Below are positions 17,471 through 27,658 of a DNA stretch of 64,000 nucleotides, one piece after another. The DNA is from Vibrio maritimus (GTDB lineage: Bacteria; Pseudomonadota; Gammaproteobacteria; Enterobacterales; Vibrionaceae), in contig BBMT01000020.1 of NCBI GenBank assembly GCA_000755425.1, forward strand, positions 1 to 64,000, in the 5' to 3' direction. Position 1 is the first letter of the stretch. Each line of letters starts with the position of its first letter. Under the pieces are notes generated by a model. It was not told the origin of the DNA. It worked only from the letters and a program-made list of their open reading frames with translations, and did not search any database. The translations under genes were made by a program, and so were the position numbers.

Positions 17471-20103
17471 TTAGCCAGTATTTCGCATACCAGCCGCGAT
17501 GCCAGCGATGGTCACCATCAGCGCTTCGTCTAGCTCAGATTCGGTTTCACCGCTCTGGCGAGTACGATATAGAAGCTCTGCTTGCAGCATGTTGAGTGGC
17601 TCAACGTAGATGTTACGCAGGCGAATCGACTCTTGTCCCCAAGGGTCGCTTTGCATTAGGTGGTTGTGGTTTTCTACGTTCAGTACCGCAACGATGTCTT
17701 TTTGCAATTGACCACGCAACTTGTCACCAAGAGGTAGCAACTCAGGATCCGCAAGACGCTTGTCGTAGTAGCGAGAGATTTCCATATTACACTTGGTGTA
17801 AACCATCTCTAGCATACCTAGGCGTGTTGAGAAGAATGGCCACTCGCGACACATCTCTTCAAGCAGCGCTTGATGACCCTTGTCGATTGAGTATTGAATC
17901 GCTTCACCAGCACCAAGCCATGCAGGCAGTACTAGGCGGTTTTGGCTCCATGAGAAGATCCAAGGAATCGCACGCAGGCTTTCTACACCACCATTCGGGT
18001 TACGTTTCGCAGGGCGAGAACCAAGTGGCAGTTTACCCAGTTCTAGCTCAGGCGTTGCTTGGCGGAAGTAAGGAACAAAGTCTGGCTCGCCGCGAACCAC
18101 TTTACGATACGCATCGCAAGACACTTCAGAAAGCACTTCCATAAGGTCACGCCAATCTTGCTTAGGCTCTGGTGGCGGCATTAGGTTCGCCTCCAGAATC
18201 GCGCTTGCGTATAGGTTGAAGCTGTTGACTGCAATCTCTGGTAGACCGAGTTTAAAGCGGATCATCTCGCCTTGCTCTGTCACACGTAGGCCGCCTTTAA
18301 GGCTCTTCGGTGGCTGAGACAGCAGTGCCGCGTGTGCTGGCGCACCACCACGGCCAATGGTACCGCCACGGCCGTGGAATAGGTAATGTCGATCCCCGCT
18401 TCTTCACCGACATCAACCAGTTTTTCCATCGCGCTGTACTGAGCCCAGCCTGCTGCCATTACGCCGGCGTCTTTTGCTGAGTCAGAATAGCCAATCATCA
18501 CCATTTGATGGTTTTGGATATAGCCACGATACCAGTCGATATCGAATAGCTGCTTCATGACTGCTTCTGAGTTGTTCAGGTCATCAAGGGTTTCAAACAG
18601 TGGGCAAACGTCCATACGGAACTTACAGCCACACTCTTGAAGGATAAGATGAACAGCTAGAACGTCAGAAGCCGTGCGGGCCATAGAGATAACATAAGCA
18701 CCAAACGCTTCACGAGATTGTGATGCAATCACTCGACAAGTATCGAGAACTTCTTGTACTGGCTCTGAAGGTTCCCAGTCGCGTGGTAGCAGCGGGCGTT
18801 TCGAGCTCAGCTCGTTGATTAGGAAAGAAACCTTGTCTTGCTCGCTCCACTGGTCGTAGTCGCCAAGACCAAGGTGACGCGTTAGCTCAGAAATCACATC
18901 TGAGTGACGTGTGCTTTCTTGGCGAATATCGAGACGTACTAGGTGAACACCGAACGCCTTCACGCGGCGAAGTGTGTCGAGCAGTGAACCGTCGGCGATG
19001 ATTGCCATACCACTTTCGCGAAGTGACTTGTAACAAGCCATGAGAGGCTCCCAAAGCTGGGAGATGTCTTCAAGGATAGGCTTGTTTGGTACATCTTGAT
19101 GATTAATTTGCGCTTCAAGCACTTCCATGGTGTCGACTAGAAGTTTGCGAACCGGTTTTAAGATAGCGCGGTACGGTTCGTGTGCATCGCCTGCAAGATC
19201 GCGAACCTGGTCGTTGCAATTCACCATAGAAAGCTCAGTGATGAGCTCTTGGAAATCTTTTAGGTAAAGCTCAGCTGCTTTCCAACGTGATAGTAGCATG
19301 ACTTCACGCGTGATTTTGTGCGTGACAAATGGGTTACCGTCGCGGTCACCGCCCATCCAAGATGAGAAGTGAACTGGGCGCGCATCAATAGGCAGACCTT
19401 CGTCTAGGTAGCCTTTTAGGCGCTCGTCAAAATCACGCAAGAACTCAGGAACCGCATCCCATAGTGAGTTCTCAACCACGGCAAAGCCCCATTTTGCTTC
19501 ATCAAGTGGCGTTGGGCGCTGCTGACGGATCACATCTGAGTGCCAGCTTTGTGAGATGAGCTGCTCTAGACGACGTTCGGTTTTCTTGCGCTCTTTATCA
19601 GATAGCTCGTTAAGCTCTAGCTTAGAGAGACACTCGTTGATTTTGACCAGCTTGTTGATCATGGTGCGGCGAGTGATTTCTGTTGGGTGAGCGGTCAGTA
19701 CAAGCTCGATATTGAGGTCGCGAACGGCCTGAACGGTGTCAAACTTGCTCACATCTTGCTGGCTAAGCTTAGAAAATAGTGTGTAGATTGGGTCTGGCTC
19801 ACACACATCGGCTTCGCAGCTGCGCGAGATCGTGTGGTATTGATCGGCGATGTTGGTGAGGTTTAGGAACTGGTTAAATGCGCGAGCGACTGGGGTCAGT
19901 TGTTCATTTGGCAGGCTTTTAATCTCTTCGATGAGAATTTCACGATCGGCTTCATTGCCTGCGCGTACTACGGATTTAGAAAGCTTACGAATCTTCTCCA
20001 CTTTCTCTAGGATCTCGTCTCCATGCGCTTCCCTGATGGTGTTACCCAACAGGTGCCCTAGCATCCTAACATTGCTCTTCAATGGGGCATATTTTTCGTT
20101 CAT
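17471..20103 (-). CDS. ppc: Phosphoenolpyruvate carboxylase (one frame break)
   Basis: PEP carboxylase makes oxaloacetate from PEP and bicarbonate to refill the TCA cycle. The reconstructed length is 877 residues. Landmarks are the N-terminal MNEKYAPLKSNVRMLGHLLG, the catalytic-histidine segment VLTAHPTEITRRT and the glycine-rich SWMGGDRDGNPFVTH. MIGYSDSAKDAGVMAA, the loop FHGRGGTIGRGGAP (restored across the break) and the conserved C-terminal MRNTG follow. One C is missing near 18385 (ACCCTATTC read as ACCTATTC), which splits the frame into a 5' and a 3' part. Both halves are highly conserved, so this is probably an indel error. It lies downstream of argE. Confidence 0.95.
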
Positions 20104-20285
20104 AGTCGTCCTGCCTTGTAATTTAACTACATCCGTTATTCCTTATCAGCCTCACAATCTAGCGAAAAATGTTAGTGCGAGTCAAATAAAGTAAACCAAG
20201 TTTGCATTTATCGTGCTGGCACGAAAAACGCACACTTGGTCGAGTTAAAAGGTTGAATTGTTGAAAATTTATTACAGAATATCGT

Positions 20286-21425
20286 TTATTCGAAGCAATA
20301 CTGCTTCATTGCTTTGGCTAAGATATCGATGGTCGGGTCAATAAAATCAAAGCTTAAAAACTCATCAGGCTGGTGGGCTTGGTCTATTGAACCAGGGCCG
20401 AGCACCAAGGTAGGGCACAGCTGCTGCAAAAATGGTGCTTCGGTACAATAGTTGACCGTTTCTGATGGGGTTTCACACAATGTTTCCATTCCACCAACAA
20501 ATGGGTGTTTATGGTCGCACTCATAGCCAGGAATTGGCTCGTGTAGCGCGGTAATGGTTAATCGTCCCGGCCATTTCGCTTCCACTTCTTTGAGTGCATC
20601 ACGCAGTAGGTTATCCAAACCATCCAAGCTGATCCCCGGCAGTGGTCTCACATCGTAATGCAGTTCACAGCAGCCACAAATACGGTTGGCGCTATCACCA
20701 CCGTGAATATGACCAAGGTTGAGGGTAGGGCTAGGGATAGCGAAACCAGGGTGGTGATACTCTTTTACTAGCTTGTCACGCAGTTTCATCATCGCGTACA
20801 TGACTTCATGCATGATTTCGATGGCGTTAACGCCCAATGCTGGGTCTGACGAGTGACCAGATTTACCCGTCACTCGTATCGCATTGGCCACATGACCTTT
20901 GTGGCCACGAATAGGCACTAGGCTGGTGGGCTCGCCGATAATGCAGTAATCCGGTTTGAACGGTGCGTTGTCGGTAAAGTGTCTTGCACCCAGCATAGTG
21001 GTTTCTTCGTCACAGGTCGCCAACACATAAAGTGGTTTGGTTTGCTTGCTCCAGTCGATTTTCTTGACGGCTTCGTAGATAAACGCGAAAAAACCTTTCA
21101 TATCTGCGGTGCCTAAGCCGTAGAAGCGGTTGTTGGCTTCGGTCAGATCGTGCGGATTGAAACTCCAGCGACCTTCATCAAATGGCACAGTATCACTGTG
21201 ACCTGCCAATAGTAGGCCGCCTTCACCTTGTCCTTTCTTGGCAATCATATTGAACTTGTTGGGTTCAACTTCGATGACCTCAACCTCAAAACCTAGGTCT
21301 TTCATCCATGTCGCCAGCTTTTCGATCACTTTCTCGTTGCCATGATCCCAGCTTGGATCCGTGGAGCTAATCGAAGGTGTGCTGATCAGGCCTTTGTAGA
21401 CCTCTAAAAAACTAGGTAATTGCAT
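20286..21425 (-). CDS. argE: Acetylornithine deacetylase ArgE
   Basis: This 379-residue M20-family zinc hydrolase releases ornithine from N-acetylornithine. Metal and catalytic motifs are in order: GHSDTVPFD (zinc His and adjacent Asp) around residues 75-83, YGLGTADMKGF around 107-117, the catalytic glutamates in CDEETTMLGA around 138-147, and a C-terminal metal His in SIDQAHQPDEF. The frame is intact. It is divergent from argCBGH across a 169-base region with ARG-box-like sites, the standard bipolar arrangement. Having both ArgE and an ArgH-linked acetylglutamate synthase implies the linear acetyl pathway. Confidence 0.95.
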   Translation of the reverse strand: MQLPSFLEVYKGLISTPSISSTDPSWDHGNEKVIEKLATWMKDLGFEVEVIEVEPNKFNMIAKKGQGEGGLLLAGHSDTVPFDEGRWSFNPHDLTEANNRFYGLGTADMKGFFAFIYEAVKKIDWSKQTKPLYVLATCDEETTMLGARHFTDNAPFKPDYCIIGEPTSLVPIRGHKGHVANAIRVTGKSGHSSDPALGVNAIEIMHEVMYAMMKLRDKLVKEYHHPGFAIPSPTLNLGHIHGGDSANRICGCCELHYDVRPLPGISLDGLDNLLRDALKEVEAKWPGRLTITALHEPIPGYECDHKHPFVGGMETLCETPSETVNYCTEAPFLQQLCPTLVLGPGSIDQAHQPDEFLSFDFIDPTIDILAKAMKQYCFE

Positions 21426-21492
21426 ATTATCTTCGCTTCTACTGTTGACAGATTAATCTTAAGACTGTAAAACACATATTAAATCAAAATTA

Positions 21493-21531
21493 AATGAATA
21501 AAAAATCAATTAATGGCATTTTTACTATATT
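21493..21531. promoter_or_regulatory. Predicted ArgR site (ARG box pair) between argE and argC
   Basis: Two 18-bp ARG-box-like sequences are separated by 3 bases, the arrangement ArgR requires. The first (21493-21510) contains GAATAAAAAATC and fits the consensus well. The second (21514-21531) contains CATTTTTACTATAT and is weaker, but it resembles the second box upstream of argH. Confidence 0.5.
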
Positions 21532-21594
21532 TATAATCATTAATTGCAGTTTTTACTAACAACGTTAAATCGACTTACTTACGGAATCAGAGTC

Positions 21595-22598
21595 ATGCTA
21601 AAAACCACTATTATTGGCGCATCAGGATACACAGGAGCAGAGCTGGCTCTCATGGTGACCAAACACCCAGAGCTCACGCTATCAGGTTTGTACGTGTCCG
21701 CCAATAGTGTCGATGCAGGCAAACCGATTTCTCAGTTGCACGGTAAGTTGGCAGGCTTAGTTGAAATGCCAGTGCAGCCACTGGTCGATGTGCAAAAAGC
21801 AGCGAGCGAGTGTGACATTGTGTTTTTGGCAACAGCCCACGAAGTGAGCCACGACTTGGCGCCAGTGTTTTTAGCACAAGGTTGCCAAGTGTTTGACCTA
21901 TCAGGCGCTTACCGCGTGAAAGCCGATGACTTTTATACCACCTTCTACGGCTTTGAACATCAGCACGAAAACTGGTTGGACAAGGCGGTGTATGGCCTTG
22001 CTGAGTGGAATGCAAAAGAGATTGAAAGCGCGCAGCTAGTGGCAGTACCAGGTTGCTACCCAACCGCTTCACAGTTGGCAATTAAACCGCTGCTAGAGGC
22101 TGGTCTTGTCGATAGCACTATGTGGCCAGTTATCAACGCAACCAGCGGTGTCTCTGGTGCAGGACGTAAAGCGTCGATGACCAACAGCTTTTGCGAGTCA
22201 GTCTTCAGCCATATGGCATTTTTAATCACAGGCACCAGCCAGAGATTGCGACGCATTTGGGTTGTGATGTGATTTTTACTCCGCATTTAGGCAATTTTAA
22301 GCGTGGCATCTTGGCGACCATCACTATGAAGCTTAACGATGGCGTGACTGCAGAGCAGGTTGCATCAGCATTTGCAACGGCTTACGAAGGCAAGCCTGGT
22401 GTGCGTGTTAAAGGGGAAACTATCCCAAGAATTCAAGATGTTGAGAACACACCGTTCTGCGATATCGGTTATAAGGTTCAAGGCCAACACATCATTGTCG
22501 TGTCGGCGATTGATAACCTACTTAAAGGTGCATCGAGTCAAGCGATGCAGTGTTTGAACATCAAAAATCAGTTTGCACAGCTAACCGCGTTGGTTTAG
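21595..22598 (+). CDS. argC: N-acetyl-gamma-glutamyl-phosphate reductase ArgC (one frame break)
   Basis: The third step of arginine synthesis, reducing acetylglutamyl phosphate with NADPH. The reconstructed length is 334 residues. The start MLKTTIIGASGYTGAELALM contains the nucleotide-binding loop. The catalytic cysteine is in VAVPGCYPTASQLA around residue 155. One G is missing near 22197 (GAGGTCAGT read as GAGTCAGT), after which the conserved EVSLQPYGIFNHRHQPEI continues in the next frame. I chose ATG 21595 over the upstream codons because it gives the family N-terminus. It is first gene of argCBG, with ARG-box-like sites upstream. Confidence 0.93.
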
Positions 22599-22612
22599 TC
22601 GAGGAGAGCAGC

Positions 22613-23401
22613 ATGAGTCAGCAAAATACACCATTAGTGATCAAGTTAGGCGGCGCGGCACTGTCGTGCTCAGATACGCTTGGACAACTATTTAAGGCTA
22701 TCTCTGATTACAGCCAGCAAGCACAGCGAAGCATCGTGATTGTTCACGGTGGCGGTTACCTTGTAGACGACCTAATGAAGAAGCTCGACATTCCCACTGT
22801 TAAGAAGCAAGGTTTGCGCGTGACTCCTTATGATCAGATCCCTTTGATTGCGGGCGCGCTAGCGGGCACTGCAAACAAGCTACTTCAAGGCGATGCGATT
22901 AAAGCGGGTCTTAATGCGGTTGGTTTGAGCCTTGCTGACGGTGGTCTTTGTGAAGTGATTGAGCTAGACCCAGAGCTTGGCGCGGTAGGCGATGCTAAGC
23001 CCGGTAACCCAGCGGTTTTACAAGCGATTTTGGCTGCAGGTGCACTGCCTATCATTAGCTCAATCGGTTTAGATAGCCAAGGTCAGCTGATGAACGTTAA
23101 TGCCGACCAAGCAGCAGTCGCAGTGGCTGGCGCATTGGATGCAGAATTGGTGTTGCTATCTGATGTGAGCGGCGTGCTGGATGGCAAAGGTCATCTGCTA
23201 CCAAGTCTCACTAAGCAAGAAGCGGATGCGTTGATTGAAGGCAAAGTGATTACCGATGGCATGATTGTTAAGGTACAAGCTGCACTGGAAGCGGCTAACG
23301 ACCTAGGTCGCCCAATTGAAGTGGCGACATGGCGATACCCAGAAAAATTAGTCGAATTGTTTGCAGGTAAGAGTATCGGCACACAGTTCGTCCCAAACTG
23401 A
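22613..23401 (+). CDS. argB: Acetylglutamate kinase ArgB
   Basis: A 262-residue amino-acid kinase phosphorylating N-acetylglutamate. It shows the glycine loops VIKLGGAALS near residues 10-19 and IVHGGGYLVDDLMKKL near 42-57. NVNADQAAVAVAGAL and LLSDVSGVLDGKGH follow. The start ATG 22613 has a GAGGAG ribosome site 7 bases upstream; the longer upstream extension overlaps argC and is not conserved. The frame is intact. It lacks the N-terminal helix seen in arginine-inhibited hexameric kinases, as in enteric ArgB, so feedback is expected at acetylglutamate synthase instead. Confidence 0.95.
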   Translation: MSQQNTPLVIKLGGAALSCSDTLGQLFKAISDYSQQAQRSIVIVHGGGYLVDDLMKKLDIPTVKKQGLRVTPYDQIPLIAGALAGTANKLLQGDAIKAGLNAVGLSLADGGLCEVIELDPELGAVGDAKPGNPAVLQAILAAGALPIISSIGLDSQGQLMNVNADQAAVAVAGALDAELVLLSDVSGVLDGKGHLLPSLTKQEADALIEGKVITDGMIVKVQAALEAANDLGRPIEVATWRYPEKLVELFAGKSIGTQFVPN

Positions 23402-23488
23402 ATTATCAAAATTTACGATTAACGAATTTTAAGTGAAGTAACCCCGAGAAGCTGACCGCCAAAATCAGGCTCGGACAAGGAGAGAGAC

Positions 23489-24701
23489 ATGAGTAAACCA
23501 TCTGTAAAAAAAGTTGTTGTTGCCTACTCTGGCGGTCTAGATACGTCAGTGATCATCCATGGCTAAAAGAGAACTACGACTGTGAAGTTGTGGCATTCGT
23601 TGCGATGTAGGCCAGGGCGAAGAAGAACTTGTAGGTATCGAAGAAAAAGCGAAGGCATCAGGTGCTTCTGAGTGCTATATCGCTGACCTGAAAGAAGAAA
23701 TGGTCGCTGACTACATCTTCCCAACACTAAAAACAGGCGCGTACTACGAAGGTAAATATCTACTAGGTACCTCAATGGCGCGTCCGATTATTGCTAAGGC
23801 TCAAGTAGAAGTGGCGCGTAAAGTCGGTGCTGACGCACTGTGTCACGGCTGTACAGGTAAAGGTAATGACCAAGTGCGTTTTGAGGGGCATTTGCAGCTC
23901 TTGCCCCAGACCTAACTGTGATTGCGCTTGGCGTGAGTGGGATCTAGTGAGCCGTGAAGAGTGCTAGATTACCTAGCAGAGCGCAACATCCCTTGTACTG
24001 CTTCACTAACTAAGATCTATTCACGTGATGCTAACGCATGGCACATCTCTACAGAGGGTGGCGTTCTGGAAGATACATGGAATGCGCCAAACGATGATTG
24101 CTGGGCGTGGACAGTGGATCCTGAGCAAGCACCTGATCAAGCAGAATACGTAACGCTAGAAGTAGCAAAAGGCGAAGTAGTTGCCGTTGACGGTGAGAAA
24201 ATGACGCCATACAACGCTCTGGTTTACCTAAACGAGAAAGGTGTGAAGCACGGCGTTGGTCGTATCGACATCGTTGAAAACCGTCTTGTCGGTATGAAGT
24301 CTCGTGGCTGCTACGAAACTCCGGGGGGCACAATCATGATGGAAGCATTGCGTGCGGTTGAGCAGCTAGTGCTAGACAAAACATCGTTTGAGTTCCGTGA
24401 AGAGCTAGGCGTGAAAGCCTCACACCTTGTTTATGACGGTCGTTGGTTCACACCACTTTGTAAGTCTATCTTGGCGGCGTCGGAAGAGCTGGCACAAGAT
24501 GTGAACGGCGAAGTTGTGGTTAAGCTATACAAAGGTCAGGCAATTGTGACTCAGAAACGCAGCGTCAACAGCCTGTATTCAGAAGAGTTTGCAACGTTCG
24601 GTGAAGATGAAGTGTACGACCAAAGTCACGCTGAAGGCTTCATCCGCCTTTACTCGCTATCAAGCCGTATCAGAGCATTAAACGAAGCAAAGAAAAAATA
24701 A
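23489..24701 (+). CDS. argG: Argininosuccinate synthase ArgG (frame broken five times)
   Basis: Joins citrulline and aspartate using ATP. The reconstructed length is 405 residues. The PP-loop AYSGGLDTSVI sits near residues 12-22, with CHGCTGKGNDQVRFE and WNAPNDDCWAWTVDP further on. Five single bases are missing: a C near 23558 (ATCCCATGG), a C near 23604 (GCCGAT), a G or C near 23890 (GAGGG..GCATTT), a C near 23928 (GCGCCTTGG) and a C near 23965 (TGCCTAGAT). All five are in the first 480 bases; the last 740 bases are clean. Restoring them gives an unbroken conserved protein, so error is far more likely than decay. A GGAGAGAG ribosome site precedes ATG 23489. Confidence 0.92.
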
Positions 24702-24730
24702 TTTCGCTCCATTATACTGATTGAAATCTA

Positions 24731-24763
24731 GAAACCCATTTGATATCAAATGGGTTTCTTTTT
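24731..24763 (+). terminator. Terminator of the argCBG transcript
   Basis: GAAACCCATTTGAT pairs with ATCAAATGGGTTTC as one uninterrupted palindrome, followed by TTTTTAT. It lies 29 bases after argG, so argH is at least partly transcribed separately. Confidence 0.85.
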
Positions 24764-24808
24764 ATCTGGACGATAAAAATGGACGACAAAACCCTGAAAT
24801 TGCATTGA

Positions 24809-24847
24809 TTTGAATATTTATGTGAAATAAGTGAATTTTTACTTTAT
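24809..24847 (+). promoter_or_regulatory. Predicted ArgR site (ARG box pair) upstream of argH
   Basis: Two ARG-box-like 18-mers, one with TGAATATTTATG (24809-24826) and one with TGAATTTTTACT (24830-24847), are 3 bases apart, the ArgR spacing. They lie about 145-180 bases upstream of argH and after the argG terminator, supporting an argH promoter under arginine control. Confidence 0.6.
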
Positions 24848-24990
24848 TTTTAATTCGGTTTGTCGTACCTTGAACCCTATCAACAAAGACACTGAGTTGC
24901 ATTCAATTCACTCAGCGAGAATAGCGGTTTATTCTTACAATAAGTAACCACAGAAGCAGCGACGCAGACTGAGCAGTTAGGAGAGACACG

Positions 24991-26865
24991 ATGGCATTAT
25001 GGGGCGGAAGATTTACCCAAGCAGCAGATACGAGATTCAAAGACTTTAATGATTCATTGCGCTTTGACTACCGACTTGCTGAGCAAGACATTGTTGGCTC
25101 AATTGCTTGGTCAAAGGCGTTGGTTTCGGTCGGCGTTCTTACTGAAGATGAACAGCAGAAGCTAGAGCTAGCACTGAATGAGCTTAAACTCGAAGTGATG
25201 GAGAATCCAAAGCAGATCCTAAGATCGGATGCGGAAGATATCCATAGCTGGGTTGAGCAACAGCTGATTGGCAAAGTGGGCGACCTAGGTAAGAAGCTGC
25301 ACACCGGCCGTTCTCGTAACGACCAAGTGGCGACCGACCTGAAACTTTGGTGTCGTCAGCAAGGTCAGCAACTTTTGCTTGGTCTCGACAGACTGCAATC
25401 GCAGATGGTTGAGGTTGCAAGAGCACACCAAGATACCGTTCTTCCTGGTTATACCCACCTTCAGCGTGCTCAGCCTGTTACGTTTGCTCACTGGTGCTTA
25501 GCGTACGTTGAGATGTTTGAGCGTGATTACTCGCGTTTGGATGATGCCATCAAGCGTTTAGATACCTGCCCACTGGGTTCAGGTGCGCTAGCGGGTACGG
25601 CTTACCCAATGGATCGTGAGCAGCTTGCTCATAACCTAGGCTTCAGAAGAGCAACTCGCAACAGCTTGGACTCGGTATCTGACCGTGACCATGTGATGGA
25701 GCTGATGTCTATCGCTTCTATCTCTATGCTGCACCTATCGCGTCTGGCTGAAGATATGATCTTCTACAACTCAGGTGAGTCGAACTTTATTGAGCTTGCG
25801 GATACTGTGACGTCTGGCTCTTCTCTGATGCCTCAGAAAAAGAACCCAGATGCTCTAGAGCTTATCCGTGGTAAAACCGGTCGTGTCTACGGCTCGCTAG
25901 CGGGCATGATGATGACGGTGAAAGCACTGCCACTTGCCTACAACAAAGATATGCAAGAAGACAAAGAAGGTCTATTTGATGCACTCGACACGTGGAGTGA
26001 CTGCATGGAAATGGCCGCGCTGTGTTTCGATGGTATCAAGGTAAACGGCGAGCGTACGCTGGAAGCGGCGAAGCAAGGTTATGCAAACTCTACCGAGCTT
26101 GCAGACTACCTAGTTGCTAAAGGTATCCCATTCCGTGAAGCGCACCATATCGTAGGTGTTGCGGTAGTCAGTGCGATTGCTAAAGGCTGTGCACTCGAAG
26201 AGCTCTCCATTGAAGAACTGAAAGAGTTCTCGCCAGTGATTGAGAATGATGTTTACGACATCCTGACCATTGAGAGCTGCCTAGAGAAACGTAATGCCCT
26301 TGGTGGTGTAGCGCCGCAGCAAGTCGCTTACGCAGTAGACCAAGCAGAGAAACGTCTCACAGCGCGTGATAACTCAGCGGTGAAAGTGCGCTCTGCTCGT
26401 CTGACGGATATCGATGCGCTAGAGAGCATGGTCGCTTATTGGGCGAACCTTGGTGAAAACCTACCTCGTAGCCGCAACGAACTGGTGCGTGATATTGGCT
26501 CATTCGCCGTCGCAGAGCATCATGGTGAAGTCACGGGTTGTGCGTCGCTCTATGTGTATGACTCAGGGCTTGCAGAGATCCGCTCTCTAGGTGTTGAAGC
26601 GGGCTGGCAAGGTCAAGGGCAAGGTACGGCGATTGTTCAACACTTGGTAGAGAAAGCGCGTAAGATGGCGATCAAGAAAGTGTTCGTTCTGACTCGTACG
26701 CCAGAGTTCTTTATGAAGCACGACTTCATCCCAACTTCGAAGACGCTGCTGCCTGAGAAAGTTCTGAAAGACTGTGACCAATGTCCACGACAGCATGCTT
26801 GTGATGAGGTAGCGTTGGAAGTGAACTTGGTAGAGCAAATTATTGCCAAGATGAACGTTGCGTAA
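24991..26865 (+). CDS. argH: ArgH(A): argininosuccinate lyase fused to an N-acetyltransferase
   Basis: A 624-residue two-domain protein. Residues 1 to about 457 are argininosuccinate lyase, releasing arginine and fumarate, with HTGRSRNDQVATDLKLW, LPGYTHLQRAQPVTF and the superfamily signature GSSLMPQKKNPDALEL. From about residue 465 a GNAT acetyltransferase begins (KVRSARLTDIDALESMV). It contains the acetyl-CoA loop GWQGQGQGTAIVQ and the downstream RTPEFFMKHDF. This ArgH(A) fusion is known in Vibrio and related marine bacteria, where the GNAT part supplies acetylglutamate synthase activity. The frame is intact and continuous through the junction, so the fusion is real. A GGAGAGA site precedes ATG. 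Confidence 0.95.
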   Translation: MALWGGRFTQAADTRFKDFNDSLRFDYRLAEQDIVGSIAWSKALVSVGVLTEDEQQKLELALNELKLEVMENPKQILRSDAEDIHSWVEQQLIGKVGDLGKKLHTGRSRNDQVATDLKLWCRQQGQQLLLGLDRLQSQMVEVARAHQDTVLPGYTHLQRAQPVTFAHWCLAYVEMFERDYSRLDDAIKRLDTCPLGSGALAGTAYPMDREQLAHNLGFRRATRNSLDSVSDRDHVMELMSIASISMLHLSRLAEDMIFYNSGESNFIELADTVTSGSSLMPQKKNPDALELIRGKTGRVYGSLAGMMMTVKALPLAYNKDMQEDKEGLFDALDTWSDCMEMAALCFDGIKVNGERTLEAAKQGYANSTELADYLVAKGIPFREAHHIVGVAVVSAIAKGCALEELSIEELKEFSPVIENDVYDILTIESCLEKRNALGGVAPQQVAYAVDQAEKRLTARDNSAVKVRSARLTDIDALESMVAYWANLGENLPRSRNELVRDIGSFAVAEHHGEVTGCASLYVYDSGLAEIRSLGVEAGWQGQGQGTAIVQHLVEKARKMAIKKVFVLTRTPEFFMKHDFIPTSKTLLPEKVLKDCDQCPRQHACDEVALEVNLVEQIIAKMNVA

Positions 26866-27240
26866 CTCGTTGAAAAATAAGTGAGTAACGAAAAGATCGG
26901 AAAAATTTTAAAAAAAGATCATTTTTCTGGGAACAAATAAGAAAAGGCACGGTCTATTAAAGTACCACTGCTTTTTCTTAGAAGAATCTAAGAAGGCCCC
27001 GAGTCAAGGTTGACTACGGGGCTTTTTTCTTTTTAGCGCTTGTAAAAGTTCTTTCCTACTCAATCTAACCTTCTCATTTTCCTTTAATCAAATTATTTGG
27101 TTTTGCCTGCGGCGGAGAAAAACTTCGGTTCGCCAAGCATGTCACAATGTTCGCGTGTTGCTTGTCCTTGGTATCCGATAGAATATGCCTTCCTGTTTCA
27201 GCCCTATCGTTCGGATAGCCTAAAAAAGAGCAATAACATT
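26866..27240. other. Intergenic region between argH and the Rid gene
   Basis: This region holds two consecutive hairpins after argH: TTCTTAG/CTAAGAA near 26974-26994 and the strong terminator at 26995-27030. From 27031 to 27240 there is no supported feature apart from the presumed promoter of the Rid gene. Confidence 0.5.
26995..27030 (+). terminator. Terminator of argH
   Basis: GCCCCGAGTCAA pairs with TTGACTACGGGGC around a 2-base loop (one mismatch), followed by TTTTTT. It is directly preceded by a second hairpin containing CTTAG-AAGAAT-CTAAG. Confidence 0.85.
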
Positions 27241-27593
27241 ATGATTGAACGCCTTCATACCAAAGAGCGCATGAGCGCATCGTTAAGCACAATGGCACTA
27301 TCTACCTTTGTGGTCAGGTGTGTGCAGATGCCAATAAAGACATCACTGAACAGACGCAAACCATGCTTGATAAGGTCGAGGCTCTGCTACTTGAAGCGGG
27401 CAGCGACAAAGAGCACATGCTGTCTGCGACCATCTACCTTAAAGATATGCAAGATTTCCAAGCAATGAACGCGGTATGGGACGCATGGGTACCTGCAGGC
27501 TATGCGCCAGCACGTGCTTGTGTGACTGGAGATATGGCTCGTGAAGCCTTGCTGGTGGAGATCTCTGTGATTGCTGCTGAGATTGCTAACTAG
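27241..27593 (+). CDS. Rid-family protein, RidA-like (one frame break)
   Basis: A reconstructed 117-residue protein of the Rid/YjgF/YER057c family. Archetypal RidA hydrolyses reactive enamines and imines released by PLP enzymes. ATG 27241 gives MIERLHTKERMS; restoring a C near 27274 (AGCCGC read as AGCGC) continues RIVKHNGTIYLCGQVCADAN. The C-terminal part shows TIYLKDMQDFQAMNAVWDAW and PARACVTGDM, including the conserved arginine of the family active site. I place it in a general Rid subfamily rather than RidA itself. It stands alone between two terminators, so it has its own promoter. Confidence 0.88.
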
Positions 27594-27612
27594 CCGTTAG
27601 CTTGCCGAAAAA

Positions 27613-27648
27613 CAAAAATGCGAGCCCTGTTGGCTCGCATTTTTTATA
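27613..27648. terminator. Bidirectional terminator after the Rid gene
   Basis: AAAAATGCGAGCC-CTGTT-GGCTCGCATTTTTT is a 13-bp stem with A and T tracts on its two sides. It serves both the Rid gene and the converging peroxiredoxin gene. Confidence 0.85.
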
Positions 27649-27658
27649 GGTAGGAAGG

